DNA of 64,000 nt from assembly GCA_020002185.1 (NCBI GenBank), contig CM034532.1, positions 51,072,702 through 51,136,701 of the forward strand, written 5' to 3'. The notes under the pieces are model-generated. The model was not told where the DNA came from and did no database searches. It worked only from the letters and a program-made list of their open reading frames with translations. Each line of letters begins with the position of its first letter. Positions within the stretch are counted from its first letter, which is position 1. A program made the position numbers and the translations under genes. This document shows positions 27,101 through 35,040 of this stretch, one piece after another. The DNA is from Paraescarpia echinospica. Taxonomy: Eukaryota; Annelida; Polychaeta; Sabellida; Siboglinidae.

Positions 27101-27935
27101 TCCTGAGTGGTGTCCTTGCTGTGGCTGTGTACTTTCGTAAGTGGTATCCTAGATATGGCTATGTACTCTCTTGAATGTATCCTTGCTGTGGCTGTTTACT
27201 GTCCTGAGTGGTGTCCTTGCTGTGGCTGTGTACTGTCCTGAGTGGTGTCCTTGTGGTGGCTGTGTACTGCCCTGAGTGGTGTTCTTGCTGTGGCTGCATA
27301 CTCTCCTGAGTGGTGTTCTTGCTGTGGCTGCATACTCTCCTGAGTGGTGTTCTTGCTGTGGCTGCATACTCTCCTGAGTGGTGTCCTTGCTGTGGCTGTG
27401 TACTTTCGTAAGTGGTATCCTAGATATGGCTATGTACTGTCTTGAATGTATCCTTGCTGTGGCTGTTTACTGTCCTGAGTGGTGTCCTTGCTGTGGCAGT
27501 GTACTGTCCTGAGTGGTGTCCTTGCTGTGGCAGTGTACTGTCCTGAGTGGTGTCCTTGCTGTGGTTACAGGGACGGAGCAACAAGGAGTGGTCTGTTCTG
27601 TGCAGTCAGTTACATGGTGGAGCACCTCAAGGTTGAACAGGAAGTAGACGTCTTCCAGAGCATCAAGCATGTCCGCATCAACCGCCCACAACTGATCCCC
27701 ACGTTTGTACGTTCAAGTTTTTATTTTGCCAAATGATACTGTGAAAGGTTACGTTTCCACAAATTTGACCTGTCATGTTTTGTTACTAAAGTATTCTCTA
27801 CGCCTTGGGAGACTTTTGAAAATTTGCAGCGAGATTAAAAATGCACTGTTTGGTTTGTAGGAGCAGTACAAGTTCTTGTACGAGATGGCTGTGGAGTATA
27901 TGGACTGCTTTGAGACCTACTCCAACTTCAAGTAG
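24..27935 (+). CDS. Receptor-type protein tyrosine phosphatase, tandem catalytic domains (3' part, 13 exons)
   Basis: This is the cytoplasmic half of a transmembrane phosphatase that removes phosphate from phosphotyrosine; the ectodomain and membrane span lie upstream of the window. Thirteen exons (24-100, 562-696, 1328-1447, 5876-6024, 6560-6695, 9658-9807, 10610-10709, 12004-12080, 14416-14550, 14961-15092, 26121-26275, 27571-27706, 27861-27935) join in a consistent frame to 524 residues and a TAG stop. D1 has the YINGNYID and KCEQYWP motifs, the WPDHGVP loop and an intact [10 protein letters not shown] active site. D2 has YINAVFSD, the loop as WPE and the signature HCMDGATRSG. The D2 start (KNR..ILPLD) and the D1-D2 linker recall the R2B group (mu/kappa), but I cannot assign a subtype. 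D1 is expected to be active and D2 mainly regulatory, by analogy with the family. Confidence 0.93.
562..696 (+). CDS. RPTP exon b: D1
   Basis: 135 nt, phase 0 at both ends, acceptor TTTGCAG, donor GTATGT. It encodes [14 protein letters not shown] and ends with [12 protein letters not shown], the conserved central beta-sheet segment of PTP domains. The intron 697-1327 is AT-rich, and I see no feature in it. Confidence 0.92.
1328..1447 (+). CDS. RPTP exon c: D1, KCxxYWP
   Basis: 120 nt, phase 0, acceptor TTGACAG, donor GTCAGA. It encodes RKCEQYWPD and the following beta strands ending FSLSR. KCxxYWP is a hallmark of active PTP domains. The next intron (1448-5875) is almost wholly a 35-bp minisatellite. 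Confidence 0.9.
1582..5853 (+). repeat. 35-bp minisatellite, about 120 copies, in an RPTP intron
   Basis: The monomer reads roughly GTGTTGGCTGTGAGAGATGT followed by GGTTGTGTACTTGAC. Because 3 x 35 nt is 35 codons, whole stretches stay open on the minus strand and give spurious ORFs of up to 742 residues. Variant monomers recur at fixed spacing; the GTTTGCTG variant near 3408 and 3792 is about 385 bp (11 monomers) apart, so blocks were duplicated. About 4205-4545 is disordered. The array stops some 20 bp before the acceptor at 5875 and holds no exon sequence. Confidence 0.95.
5876..6024 (+). CDS. RPTP exon d: D1 WPD loop and VHC
   Basis: 149 nt, acceptor GATCGCAG, donor GTAGCA. It encodes [13 protein letters not shown], which carries the general-acid Asp of the WPD loop, and ends GPTIVHC plus two bases of the following Ser codon. 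The exon therefore splits the active-site signature directly after the catalytic Cys. Confidence 0.93.
6050..6252 (+). repeat. (CT)n and polypyrimidine tract
   Basis: A near-pure CT dinucleotide run at about 6067-6124 is followed by CT/CCCCT-rich sequence to about 6250, inside the 535-bp intron between the two halves of the D1 active site. It could act as an extended polypyrimidine tract, but it lies about 300 bp before the acceptor. The rest of the intron shows nothing. Confidence 0.9.
6560..6695 (+). CDS. RPTP exon e: D1 active site P-loop
   Basis: 136 nt, acceptor GTCACAG, donor GTGAGT. The first base completes Ser, giving [10 protein letters not shown], the full HCX5R P-loop with the catalytic Arg. 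It continues [12 protein letters not shown] and ends VNMVQTQ. The last 18 bases and the donor are the template of the tandem array that follows directly. Confidence 0.93.
6679..6985 (+). repeat. 26-bp array of tandem 5' splice sites (exon e end)
   Basis: About 12 copies of a monomer made of the last bases of exon e plus its donor (ACATGGTACAGACACAG|GT(G/C)AGTGGA). Eleven junctions keep a full GTGAGT, GTCAGT or GTTAGT donor after CAG or TAG; the last has decayed. The first copy is the genuine exon/intron junction at 6695/6696. Each step adds 26 nt, so use of a later donor shifts the frame unless three steps are added. Confidence 0.93.
7010..9657 (+). repeat. 66-bp array of tandem 3' splice sites (exon f start), about 40 copies
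   Basis: Each monomer has a T/G-rich tract, TTTGTAG, and then the first 48 bases of exon f (encoding [16 protein letters not shown]). The last copy is the true exon. Left-hand copies (to about 7990) are more diverged (GCTGTAGGCC for GTTGGAGGCC), while copies near the exon are almost identical to it. A few copies have lost the AG or the tract (for example near 8139 and 8469). 66 nt is a multiple of 3, which creates spurious ORFs on both strands. Confidence 0.95.
9658..9807 (+). CDS. RPTP exon f: D1 C-terminus and D1-D2 linker
   Basis: 150 nt, phase 0, acceptor TTTGTAG, donor GTAGGT. It encodes [20 protein letters not shown], the last D1 helix, and then linker sequence ending LRLLEEYE. It is the last of about 40 near-copies of its own 5' half. 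I chose this copy because only here does the frame run on past FKS into linker sequence typical of tandem-domain receptors. Confidence 0.92.
9808..10261 (+). other. Unique intron sequence
   Basis: AT-rich, non-repetitive stretch between the linker exon and the next acceptor array. I see no ORF, hairpin or transposon signature. Confidence 0.6.
10262..10632 (+). repeat. 42-47-bp array of eight tandem 3' splice sites (exon g start)
   Basis: Eight copies of a (T)CTGTCACAG|CTGCTGCAGG(C/T)GATG unit, each with a pyrimidine tract, an AG and about 20 bases of exon g. Junctions fall after 10296, 10343, 10387, 10433, 10477, 10521, 10563 and 10609, a spacing of 42 to 47 bp. The last one is the real acceptor. 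Confidence 0.93.
10610..10709 (+). CDS. RPTP exon g: linker to D2 start
   Basis: 100 nt, phase 0 in and one extra base out, donor GTACGT. It encodes [13 protein letters not shown] and ends [13 protein letters not shown] stands where active domains have KNRY, so the phosphotyrosine-stacking Tyr of D2 is replaced by Asn. Confidence 0.87.
10710..12003 (+). other. Intron, mostly unique sequence
   Basis: A GA-rich patch lies at about 10853-10895. The rest is AT-rich with no coding signal that I could support. Confidence 0.6.
12004..12080 (+). CDS. RPTP exon h: D2
   Basis: 77 nt, acceptor ACGTTTCAG, donor GTAAGC. Its first two bases complete Leu, giving [13 protein letters not shown], and it ends [11 protein letters not shown]. 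Its length and phases match exon a of D1 exactly. Confidence 0.9.
12095..12345 (+). repeat. C/T-rich degenerate repeat
   Basis: Polypyrimidine sequence built from CCCTCCTCTCTCCCACC-like blocks just inside the intron. The open frames on both strands are low-complexity artefacts. Confidence 0.85.
12457..14334 (+). repeat. 49-bp minisatellite, about 38 copies
   Basis: Very homogeneous AT-rich monomer containing GTGAAATAATTAAGATTAGA, GTAAGGA(G/A)TATTGCTTTG and TGACATTTATA. The commonest difference is GGAGTATT versus GGAATATT. One copy near 13294 has an extra partial unit. It fills the intron between exons h and i, but its monomer contains no exon sequence. Confidence 0.96.
14416..14550 (+). CDS. 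RPTP exon i: D2
   Basis: 135 nt, phase 0 at both ends, acceptor TGTCCAG, donor GTAAGA. It encodes [20 protein letters not shown] and ends [12 protein letters not shown]. It has the same length and phases as exon b of D1. TQMPLPNTV in place of TQGP is typical of second PTP domains. Confidence 0.92.
14551..14960 (+). other. Short intron
   Basis: Unique AT-rich intron between two D2 exons; nothing recognisable inside. Confidence 0.6.
14961..15092 (+). CDS. RPTP exon j: D2
   Basis: 132 nt, phase 0, acceptor GTGTTTCAG, donor GTAGGT. It encodes [20 protein letters not shown] and ends VTYNKK. It corresponds to D1 exon c (120 nt). The KCxxYWP motif has become ACYFP, so D2 has lost a conserved active-domain motif. 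Confidence 0.88.
15093..15805 (+). other. Intron sequence before repeat copy A
   Basis: AT-rich sequence with no gene. It includes a stretch around 15155-15200 (T-run, then TATAGAGCGCAATTTCC) that may be an old retroelement tail. Confidence 0.4.
15984..16706 (+). mobile_element. 723-bp MITE, TTAA target duplication
   Basis: Terminal inverted repeats GGGGATGCGATGGTCAGAGC and, at the other end, GCTCTGATCATCGCATCCCC differ at one position. TTAA flanks both ends (15980-15983 and 16707-16710). Copy C has the uninterrupted sequence ATCATTTTAAGGGCTCCC (on its complementary strand), which proves the boundaries. There is no coding capacity. A TTAA target with a 5' GGG end fits the Kolobok superfamily better than piggyBac. 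Confidence 0.85.
17157..17164 (+). promoter_or_regulatory. CRE palindrome TGACGTCA, left promoter
   Basis: A perfect cAMP-response element about 100 bp before the first THAP codons, about 180 bp from the left end of the TTAA element. A second perfect copy sits in the mirror position at the right end. An 8-bp site can occur by chance; the paired placement is what supports it. Confidence 0.5.
17229..17745 (+). pseudogene. THAP-domain protein, exon 1 (damaged)
   Basis: The frame reads [20 protein letters not shown], then [19 protein letters not shown] and DAVPTIFP: the C2CH zinc-finger landmarks of a THAP DNA-binding domain. The segment between FPTDP and LCSAHF is only about 8 residues and lacks the conserved Trp region, so the fold should be broken. 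No in-frame ATG precedes it; the nearest upstream in-frame triplet of note is TGA. After the domain comes an Ala/Ser-rich stretch ending YRKRQRTK at a GTAATT donor. It lies inside the Kolobok-like element and is probably its own gene. Confidence 0.75.
19125..19425 (+). repeat. Short tandem repeat, 3-4 partial copies of about 77 bp
   Basis: Repeated blocks of GAATTCTTACAGTAGA, CATAACACACACTATTGTAA and CACAAGTACTGTTACATTTG in the intron of the THAP gene. Copies differ by internal deletions. Confidence 0.85.
20812..21429 (+). pseudogene. THAP-domain protein, exon 2 (in-frame stop)
   Basis: The acceptor GTTATTTCAG and donor CCT|GTAAAG give a 618-nt exon that is phase-compatible with exon 1 (RTK joins [12 protein letters not shown]). 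It is acidic and Ser-rich ([31 protein letters not shown]), then [20 protein letters not shown], which looks like the start of a further zinc-binding region. One TAA at 21133-21135 interrupts the frame. With the damaged domain in exon 1, this indicates a pseudogene. 21430-22440 shows no further exon that I can support. Confidence 0.65.
22441..22619 (-). CDS. First exon of a P2X7-tail-like transposon-associated gene (fragment)
   Basis: Reading on the minus strand from the ATG at 22617-22619: [20 protein letters not shown], then an acidic Ser-rich stretch, ending NTDW at a CTG|GTAAGC donor. The start and the NTDW end resemble proteins with a P2X7 C-terminal-like zinc domain that often accompany DNA transposons in invertebrates. 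That similarity is from memory and needs a search. No second exon with the expected Cys pairs was found, so the gene is incomplete. It converges on the THAP gene. Confidence 0.45.
22689..22696 (-). promoter_or_regulatory. CRE palindrome TGACGTCA, right promoter
   Basis: A perfect CRE about 70 bp upstream of the minus-strand ATG at 22619, with a CACGTG E-box at about 22702-22707. It mirrors the CRE at 17157 and suggests both element genes share a CREB/ATF-type promoter. Function is inferred. Confidence 0.5.
24424..24672 (-). pseudogene. LINE reverse-transcriptase N-terminal remnant in copy A
   Basis: The translation contains [20 protein letters not shown] followed by a hydrophobic segment, the start of a non-LTR reverse-transcriptase domain. 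Only about 80 codons survive. It lies in a part of copy A that copies B and C lack. Confidence 0.65.
25319..26120 (+). other. Intron remainder, with family fragment D
   Basis: 25594-25705 is a truncated left end of the same repeat family (TTTAGTCCTTTGGGCCAAAGG, then the conserved CATCACTCTG and ATCTCAGAAACCGTTCAG). The rest is AT-rich and holds nothing else. Confidence 0.7.
26121..26275 (+). CDS. RPTP exon k: D2 WPE loop and VHC
   Basis: 155 nt, acceptor CTGTTGTAG, donor GTAAGT. It encodes [20 protein letters not shown] and ends GNRPIVVHC plus AT of a split Met codon. The general-acid Asp of the loop is Glu here, as in many membrane-distal D2 domains. Two other frames are open and are shadows. 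Its position equals D1 exon d. Confidence 0.92.
26276..26694 (+). other. Intron start, unique
   Basis: AT-rich unique sequence before the 34-bp array. No signal seen. Confidence 0.6.
26695..27563 (+). repeat. 34-bp minisatellite with higher-order structure
   Basis: Monomers contain GTCCTGAGTGGTGTCCTTGC followed by TGTGGCTGTGTACT. A composite block with the marker TACTTTCGTAAGTGGTATCC recurs near 26892, 27131 and 27402, so groups of monomers were duplicated together. The last monomer runs into the polypyrimidine tract of the acceptor at 27570 but stops six bases short of the AG. Confidence 0.93.
27571..27706 (+). CDS. RPTP exon l: D2 P-loop
   Basis: 136 nt, acceptor GGTTACAG, donor GTACGT. 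With the split codon it gives HC|MDGATRSG: the Cys and Arg of CX5R are kept, but the P-loop sequence is unusual. It continues [13 protein letters not shown] and [16 protein letters not shown]. The length equals D1 exon e (136 nt). Confidence 0.93.
27861..27935 (+). CDS. RPTP last exon: D2 end and stop
   Basis: Acceptor TGGTTTGTAG. It encodes [20 protein letters not shown], then SNFK and the TAG stop at 27933-27935. It corresponds to the start of D1 exon f ([10 protein letters not shown]). Confidence 0.93.
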   Translation, partial: EQYKFLYEMAVEYMDCFETYSNFK

Positions 27936-29149
27936 GTGTGTGCCTCGCCCACAGTGAGCAGGTGAGGACTGACCCCTGCTACCAGAGAGCTACAACGCAC
28001 CAGGTCTCAACACAGACATGACCAAGTCCACCAGTACCAATCGATGACTCGTTGTTCTATGGCAGTTGCTGCTGCAGTAGTGTTGTACACTAAGTAGTAG
28101 TGAATGTACCATGATTTTATATTTGTGATCGTTACCGAATGTTACTCTTGACAGAAACGTGTATTTATCGTGACACACGGTCAACCTCTCGAGGAGAAAT
28201 AACTACCATTCAGGTGTTTATTTGTTATCCGTACGTTGCATTGATAACTTATCACGTTTTATGAAGCCAAAAATGTTACGTACAAGTTTCTTGTACAATG
28301 TGTTTGCATAAGGAAATTGCACTGTTTACATATCTCGTTTGCATTTCTTCACTGGTTACAACAATTTAATTGAAGCACTAAATTAACTATGCTATTTTAT
28401 ATCATTAAGATACTCGTAAATTGTTTCTTGTTTGAGTCCATATGATTGGTGCATATCATTATCTGTTTCAACAATGCTACAGTGATAATAGCAAATCATT
28501 ATCTAAAATACGAGTTGGCTTAATTAATAGAAAAGTTGTAGTGTAATATATTAATCTTAGTGGTCACGTTCAGGTGCAATATCCCAGGATTTTGTTTGTT
28601 TAATAACTCAATGGTGCCAACATATTTTAGTAGATCTAGTAGTGTATGTGAAGTATGTTGTTATGTTTATATGAGGATTCTTAGTTGTGTGTTTTTGTAT
28701 TGTTAAAATTGTTCATAATGATCTATTTGTTAACTAGTCAAAGTTGTGCAGACTGCCGAGGTGTTGTCATTCAGTGTAATGCAAGGTGCCACCGTGCCTT
28801 CCGTGTGGTTCTTAAAGTCTTCGTTTGGTGCCACTGTTTGTGTTTAAAGGGAAACAAAAGGCCACCATGTGGGCCTGTACACCTAAGAGTTAATACAATC
28901 CAACTATTTGCAACTACAATCACCTGTGGTTTACTAAGAATTTATTTTCAAAGTGGGAGATTATAGTGAAATCTCTCGGTTCCTGATGGCTGAGATATTG
29001 AGATGCACTCCTGATGCTTATACGCACCTAGAGCTTCTTTGACCCTGATGCTGCAGTGACGCGTCCAATGCCCCTGTTTCTTCAACGTATATATGAATAT
29101 GCCAGCTCATATGTTGGTTTCTCGTATCCCCTTTGATTCAGAATTACAC
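27936..29149 (+). other. RPTP 3' untranslated region and downstream
   Basis: No ORF of note. I found no AATAAA close to the stop, so the 3' end of the transcript is not placed. It may run through the 43-bp array that follows. Confidence 0.5.
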
Positions 29150-31006
29150 TTGTAACAACTCTTGTAATGCTGTACCGTTGTGCACCGTGCGGATGTAACA
29201 ACAGTTGTAATGCTGTACCGTGGTGCACTGTGCGGATGTAACAACTCTTGTAATGCTGTACGGTGGTGCACCGTGCGGATGTAACAACAGTTGTAATGCT
29301 GTACCGTGGTGCACCATGCAGATGTAACAACAGTTGTAATGCTGTACGGTGGTGCACCATGCGGATGTAACAACTGTTGTAATGATGTACGGTGATGCAC
29401 CATGCGGATGTAACAACAGTTGTAATGCTATACGGTGGTGCACCATGTGGATGTAACAACAGTTGTAATGTTGTACGGTGGTGCACCATGCGGATGTAAC
29501 AACAGTTGTAATGCTATACGGTGATGTACCATACAGATGTAACAACTGTTGTAATGCTGTACGGTGATGCACCATGCGGATGTAACAACAGTTGTAATGC
29601 TGTACGGTGGTGCACCATGCTGGTGTAACAACAGTTGTAATGCTGTACGGTGATGCACAATGCGGATGTAACAACAGTTGTAATGCTATACGGTGGTGCA
29701 CCATGTGGATGTAACAACAGTTGTAATGTTGTACGGTGGTGAACCATGCGGATGTAACAACAGTTGTAATGCTGTACGGTGATGCACCATGCGGATGTAA
29801 CAACAGTTGTAATGATGTACTGTGATGCACCATGTGGATGTAACAACAGTTGTAATGCTATACGGTGGTGCACCATGTGGATGTAACAACAGTTGTAATG
29901 TTGTACGGTGGTGAACCATGCGGATGTAACAACAGTTGTAATGCTGTACGGTGATGCACCATGCGGATGTAACAACAGTTGTAATGATGTACTGTGATGC
30001 ACCATGCGGATGTAACAACATTTGTAATGCTATACGGTGATGTATCATGCGGATGTAACAACAGTTGTAATGCTGTACGGTGGTGCACCATGCGGATGTA
30101 ACAACTGTTGTAATGGTGTACGGTGATGCACCATGCGGATGTAACAACAGTTGTAATGATGTACTGTGATGCACCATGTGGATGTAACAACAGTTGTAAT
30201 GCTATACGGTGGTGCACCATGTGGATGTAACAACAGTTGTAATGTTGTACGGTAGTGAACCATGCGGATGTAACAACAGTTGTAATGCTGTACGGTGATG
30301 CACCATGCGGATGTAACAACAGTTGTAATGATGTACTGTGATGCACCATGCGGATGTAACAACAGTTGTAATGCTATACGGTGATGTATCATGCGGATGT
30401 AACAACAGTTGTAATGCTGTATGGTGGTGCACCATGCGGATGTAACAACTGTTGTAATGGTGTACGGTGATGCACCATGCGGATGTAACAACAGTTGTAA
30501 TGATGTACGGTGATGCACCATGCGGATGTAACAACAGTTGTAATGCTATACGGTGATGTACCATGCGGATGTAACAACAGTTGTAATGCTGTACGGTGGT
30601 GCACCATGCGGATGTAATAACAGTTGTAATGATGTACGGTGGTGCACCATGCAGATGTAACAACTGTTGTAATGCTGTACTGTGATGCACCATGCAGATG
30701 TAACAACAGTTGTAATGCTGTACGGTGGTGCACCATGCGGATGTAACAACAGTTGTAATGCTATACAGTGATGCACCATGCGGATGTAACAACAGTTGTA
30801 ATGTTGTACGGTGATGCACCATGCGGATGTAACAACAGTTGTAATGTTGTACGGTGATGCACCATGCGGATGTAACAACAGTTGTAATGCTGTACGATGA
30901 TGCACCATGTGGATGAAACAACAGTTGTAATGCTGTACGGTGGTGCACCATGCGGATGTAACAACAGTTGTAATGCTATACGGTGGTGCACCATGCGGAT
31001 GTAACA
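29150..31006 (+). repeat. 43-bp minisatellite, about 43 copies
   Basis: The monomer contains GATGTAACAACAGTTGTAAT, GCTGTACGGTGGTGCACCAT and GCG. It includes the small palindromes ACAACAGTTGT and GGTGCACC. Three monomers make 43 codons, so overlapping spurious ORFs cover the minus strand. It lies beyond the RPTP stop, in the 3' UTR or the intergenic region. Confidence 0.95.
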
Positions 31007-32770
31007 TTTTCAGGTAGTTACAAAACAAATTCAGCAACACAATCTAGAATAACATTCTCAATTTAGTGACCAGCAAATTGGGAAGAGTAGGCATTGGTGA
31101 TGTGAAGCTTTCTATCAGCGTGGTGCTGATCACACAATATAAATGATGTGTCTTCAAAAAGGATATTCTAGTGAATTGCAGGTGCAATATTGTTGATAGT
31201 AGTTGTTAATGGTTAGTTTTTGTTAATTTGTTTAGAGGCATAAGACCAAGAAGATGCCTGTTGTTTCCCTCTGTGTTACCTAATGGTATCCTACTGTTGT
31301 GCTTCTCAGTGGTGCAGTGATGAAGTGCCATATTTGTTTAAACACATCTCTCTCTTGTGCAATCATGCAGGATCTTAGAAACTAAATGTAGGTTCCCTTA
31401 GAATTGAGCCAATATGTTAATTGTATATAATTATGTAGATCAAACATGGGCACGTTTACAGTATTCGTTACTGAAAACGTAGCAAACTATTTTGTATATA
31501 TATGCCTTACAAATTTATATTATATATAGAATATATTTAGTGAACCAAATAGTAGTAGCATAGTAGTATATATTTAGATAGCGTGTAGATTGTTATGTTT
31601 TATATTCATGTGCCATGTATCTATTGCAGGGCTTAAAATTAATGCCCAAGTCAACATATACATCATTATTTAAAAATAAATGTATAGTGTGTTAGTAAAC
31701 CAAAGTGACATTACATGAGATTTGTTTTGAGAGTCAAACATTTTTCCGTGATTTGTTAAATTGTAGCAGAATTTGATGAGGTTTTGCCCGGTACCCGGTA
31801 CTCATCCCTGCTTTATTTGTATATTGCACACTTGACCTATTATGAGTAAATGCAAGTTTAACTTTGATGCATATCATTCTGCTAAATTGCACGTGTTGTG
31901 AAAATGAAGTGTTGCAGTGTTGCTTGCAATCCGTGCTACTAGATCTCGCGCATAAGCAACGTGGGCAGAAATACAGTGTTTTGTGTGATGTGCAATAAAC
32001 CAACAGTCTCACAAATTATTGCAACAATAGTAACTCAAGATGGTTAGCTCTAAGCTAGCAACATCATAAATTCTTAATTTGCCCTGTAAAATACGCAGAC
32101 TGCTAAAACAAGGTTTAACATTGTGTGTGTGGCAAACGTTACATATAGAGACCCATAAAAATATATCCGTATTCAAGGAGATTTGTGTTGCAAGTATACG
32201 CACCTGTATGAATCCAGCTTTCAATATACTCACGATGCCTTCATCAGGGTTGAACTAAATCACTCTTGGTTGTCATGTGACGAACACCAACAGCATCACA
32301 TGACAACCGAGAATGATTTAGTTCAATGTTTGAGCCAGTCTAGATTCATATAGGTACCTATATTTGCAGTTATAAAACTAAATGAAACTGTAGATCAGCT
32401 TCATCTGACCCCAGATTTTGCTTTACCAGTAAAACATGAATGGTTGTGTGGTTTTTATACGGTGTCACTGTGAAAAAGTGCAGTTTTATTTATCATATTA
32501 TCTGAGTGAAACCAAAGAACTTGTTTTCATACATGTATTTTATGTGGACTGAGAGATCTATAACAATTATCATTGTAGATTGACATTTTGTATTGTAGAT
32601 ATCACTGCTAGAAATCTGTTGATTGTATTATAACAAAATATATTATAACATTATGATATGAGTGCCTCATTTAGTGGACCATGGAGTTAGTCATATGAAT
32701 AAAATTCTTCTAACTTCTTACATAAACTATTGGCTACTTGATTATTGTCACGCAAGATGTTTGTATATTG
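31007..32770 (+). other. Intergenic AT-rich sequence
   Basis: No gene found. AATAAA occurs at about 31676 and 32698 on the + strand and could end the RPTP transcript. A 31-bp inverted repeat sits at 32250-32326. Confidence 0.5.
32250..32326. repeat. 31-bp inverted repeat (foldback), 15-nt loop
   Basis: Arms 32250-32280 and 32296-32326 pair at 29 of 31 positions (starting TTGAACTAAATCA and ending TGATTTAGTTCAA). Confidence 0.85.
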
Positions 32771-32789
32771 TAAATGTACAGCATATGTC

Positions 32790-33135
32790 AATGGTACTTC
32801 CTGTTTGTCACCAGCTGTCAATCTCACTTCCTGTTTGTGTCACCTGCTGTCAATATCACTCCGTCTATGTCATCAGTTGTCAATCTCACTTCCTGTCTGT
32901 CAACAGTTGTCAATCTCACTTCCTGTCTGTCAACAGCTGTCAGTCTCACTTCCTGTTTGTGTCACCAACTGTCAATCTCACTTCCAGTCTGTGTCAATCT
33001 CACTTTCTGTCTGTGTCATCAGCTGTCAATCCCACTTCCTGCTGTGACACCAGCTGTCAATCTCACTTCCTGCCTGTCACCAGTTGTCAATCTCACTTCT
33101 GGTCTGTCACCAGCTGTTAATCTCACCTCCTGTCT
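32790..33135 (+). repeat. About 30-bp minisatellite
   Basis: Roughly a dozen copies of CTGTCAATCTCACTTCCTGT plus CTGTCACCAG with variable length. Related sequence (TGTCACCAGCTGTCCATCTC) reappears at 39050-39080, beyond the inserted elements. Confidence 0.85.
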
Positions 33136-34044
33136 GTGTTTTTGGTGACTCCTCCCTCTCACCCTCCCTCTCTTTTTAGTCCTTTGGCCGAAGGTCCAAG
33201 GTACTATTGCCATCACTCTGCATCCGCCATCCGACGTCTGCCGTTAGGTGCCGTATCTCAGAAACCGTTCAGCAACTTTTTCTCTAATTTTGTATAGACA
33301 TATCTTAGGGCACTGCCACTATGCATGAGAAATCTGGATCGAAAACTGGTATGGCCTTTTGCCTAAAACTGGTAGTTTTTGCCTATTTTTTTAAAAACTC
33401 TTCAGTTTTGAAATCTTAGGGTGCACTTTTACATTCTAGTGATTGAATCATTGAGACCACCCCGAATAGTAGATTTTTTGAGAAGGGCCCTTGAATCTAG
33501 CAGAGTGCTATATGGATAGTTATATCTTTGAGACCTTGACTTCTTTATTGGTCAAAACTGTTAAACTGTATCTTCAAAACTGTTAAACTGTGTGCATTTT
33601 GATGTTCATTTAATTATTATTAAATGGTGTGACTGTGGTGTCTATTGGTTAAAGATGTATTGACTGTAGAAACCTGTAGGTGACAAACAGAAAATTTATA
33701 TTCTGGACAACTATAGAGTGAAATATCCTACACTTTATTGATATCAAATGCATTCTACTGTTCTGTTTACGCTTGCCATGCCTTCTGTAAACATGTTACT
33801 GTGTAAATCAATTGTATCAATATAGACTAATAATTACAGATTCACAATATAGTTGACACCTGAAACAACCAAATGTCAACCATTAGAAGAGTTGACATAG
33901 TTCCGCTATACACAAGCAAGAAATCTGTATTTGATTGAATCATTCTAATGTCATCAGCATATAGTAGAACATACATTTTCTACATCATCACCACTAAGGT
34001 TGTAAATTTAACCAGCTGCCATGTCAAGTCCGTTATAATTGTGA

Positions 34045-34326
34045 CTAACAGTGTTCAAAATTATTCAGGTAAATAGCAAATAACAAAGGACACAAGTTTT
34101 CTCCTTGCCATACCTCTACATCACATGAGAAGAAGGCTGATGCAGCCTGGCCCTGATTTATACATGATTTAGCATTTTTGTACATGTTGTATACAACTTT
34201 CAACACATTACCATTAATACCGCATGAAATTATCTTCGACCACAGTGAGGACCGGTCTACTAAATCAAATGCTTTCTTATAATCGATGAAGGCACAATAA
34301 AGCCTTTTGCGTCGAGACAAATACAA
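34045..34326 (-). pseudogene. LINE reverse-transcriptase remnant in copy B
   Basis: The translation reads [20 protein letters not shown], then a helix segment and [15 protein letters not shown], which are recognisable motifs of a non-LTR reverse transcriptase. Further along the minus strand comes a YADD catalytic motif (about 33960) in a shifted frame. About 90 codons are open. Copies A and C hold the same segment, with deletions. Confidence 0.75.
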
Positions 34327-34761
34327 TTAAACCAATACTCCTATCTGAACACTGCCTGTTCTTCACCTATTACATCCGCTTTGTTTAGGTATGTGGTCAG
34401 TCTGGTGTTCTGAACAATCACTAAAGATTAATGAACACTTGTGCAGAATGTCACCCACTTGGAAGGTTTAATTGATCTATTCAGCAATGAGGACACTGCT
34501 TAGGCCTCACTCTGGACACTGTCACCCAGTGTTGTGTATTGTATTAGTTGGTGCATTGAGCTAATCTACTTGACCATGAATCAGTGGTGGCTCTGGTTGT
34601 GTATTACACCCAGCTGTGGAGCTAAGGTTCTCATCCTGCTATTGTTTGATGGAAACTGTGACTAATGTGTAATTGGTCACTGGCAGTAGCTTTTGTCAAC
34701 AGACAGCATTAAGCCACTAGACCCCTGTTAAACTGGACAGTTGCCTGTAGGTTTTAAACTG

Positions 34762-35040
34762 TCAAACAGTGAGTCTACCTTTTGCTCTCAAATAATCTGT
34801 CCTTAGTTTTACACATAAAGACATAATCTGGCATAACTTGGTAAGTCTTTGTAGCAGCACATTTGATACTTCCAGTGTATCATTGCACAATAACATACAT
34901 AATACATATTGTGTGCCACATTTGAATGTTGTGCATGTAATATTTCCATGCAATCCATTTGCATATATAATTTCAACAGCCGTTTTCTTCATTTTCACTT
35001 TTTGATCCCTATCATGTTCATTGCTCCATAACTTCGCCAA
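34762..35040 (-). other. Conserved open segment of the repeat family
   Basis: A 92-codon frame (starting [20 protein letters not shown]) whose DNA is also present in copies A (about 24880-25140) and C (about 60890-61180). I do not recognise the product. It may be part of the LINE-derived segment or chance. Confidence 0.25.

Noticed and set aside
28685..28966. 93-codon Cys-rich ORF after the RPTP stop
   Set aside because: No recognisable domain, splice signals or repeats of the frame; most likely chance within the 3' region.
29082..31040. Overlapping minus ORFs (HHRTALQLLLHPHGA repeats)
   Set aside because: Produced by the 43-bp array; no start context, splice or domain support.
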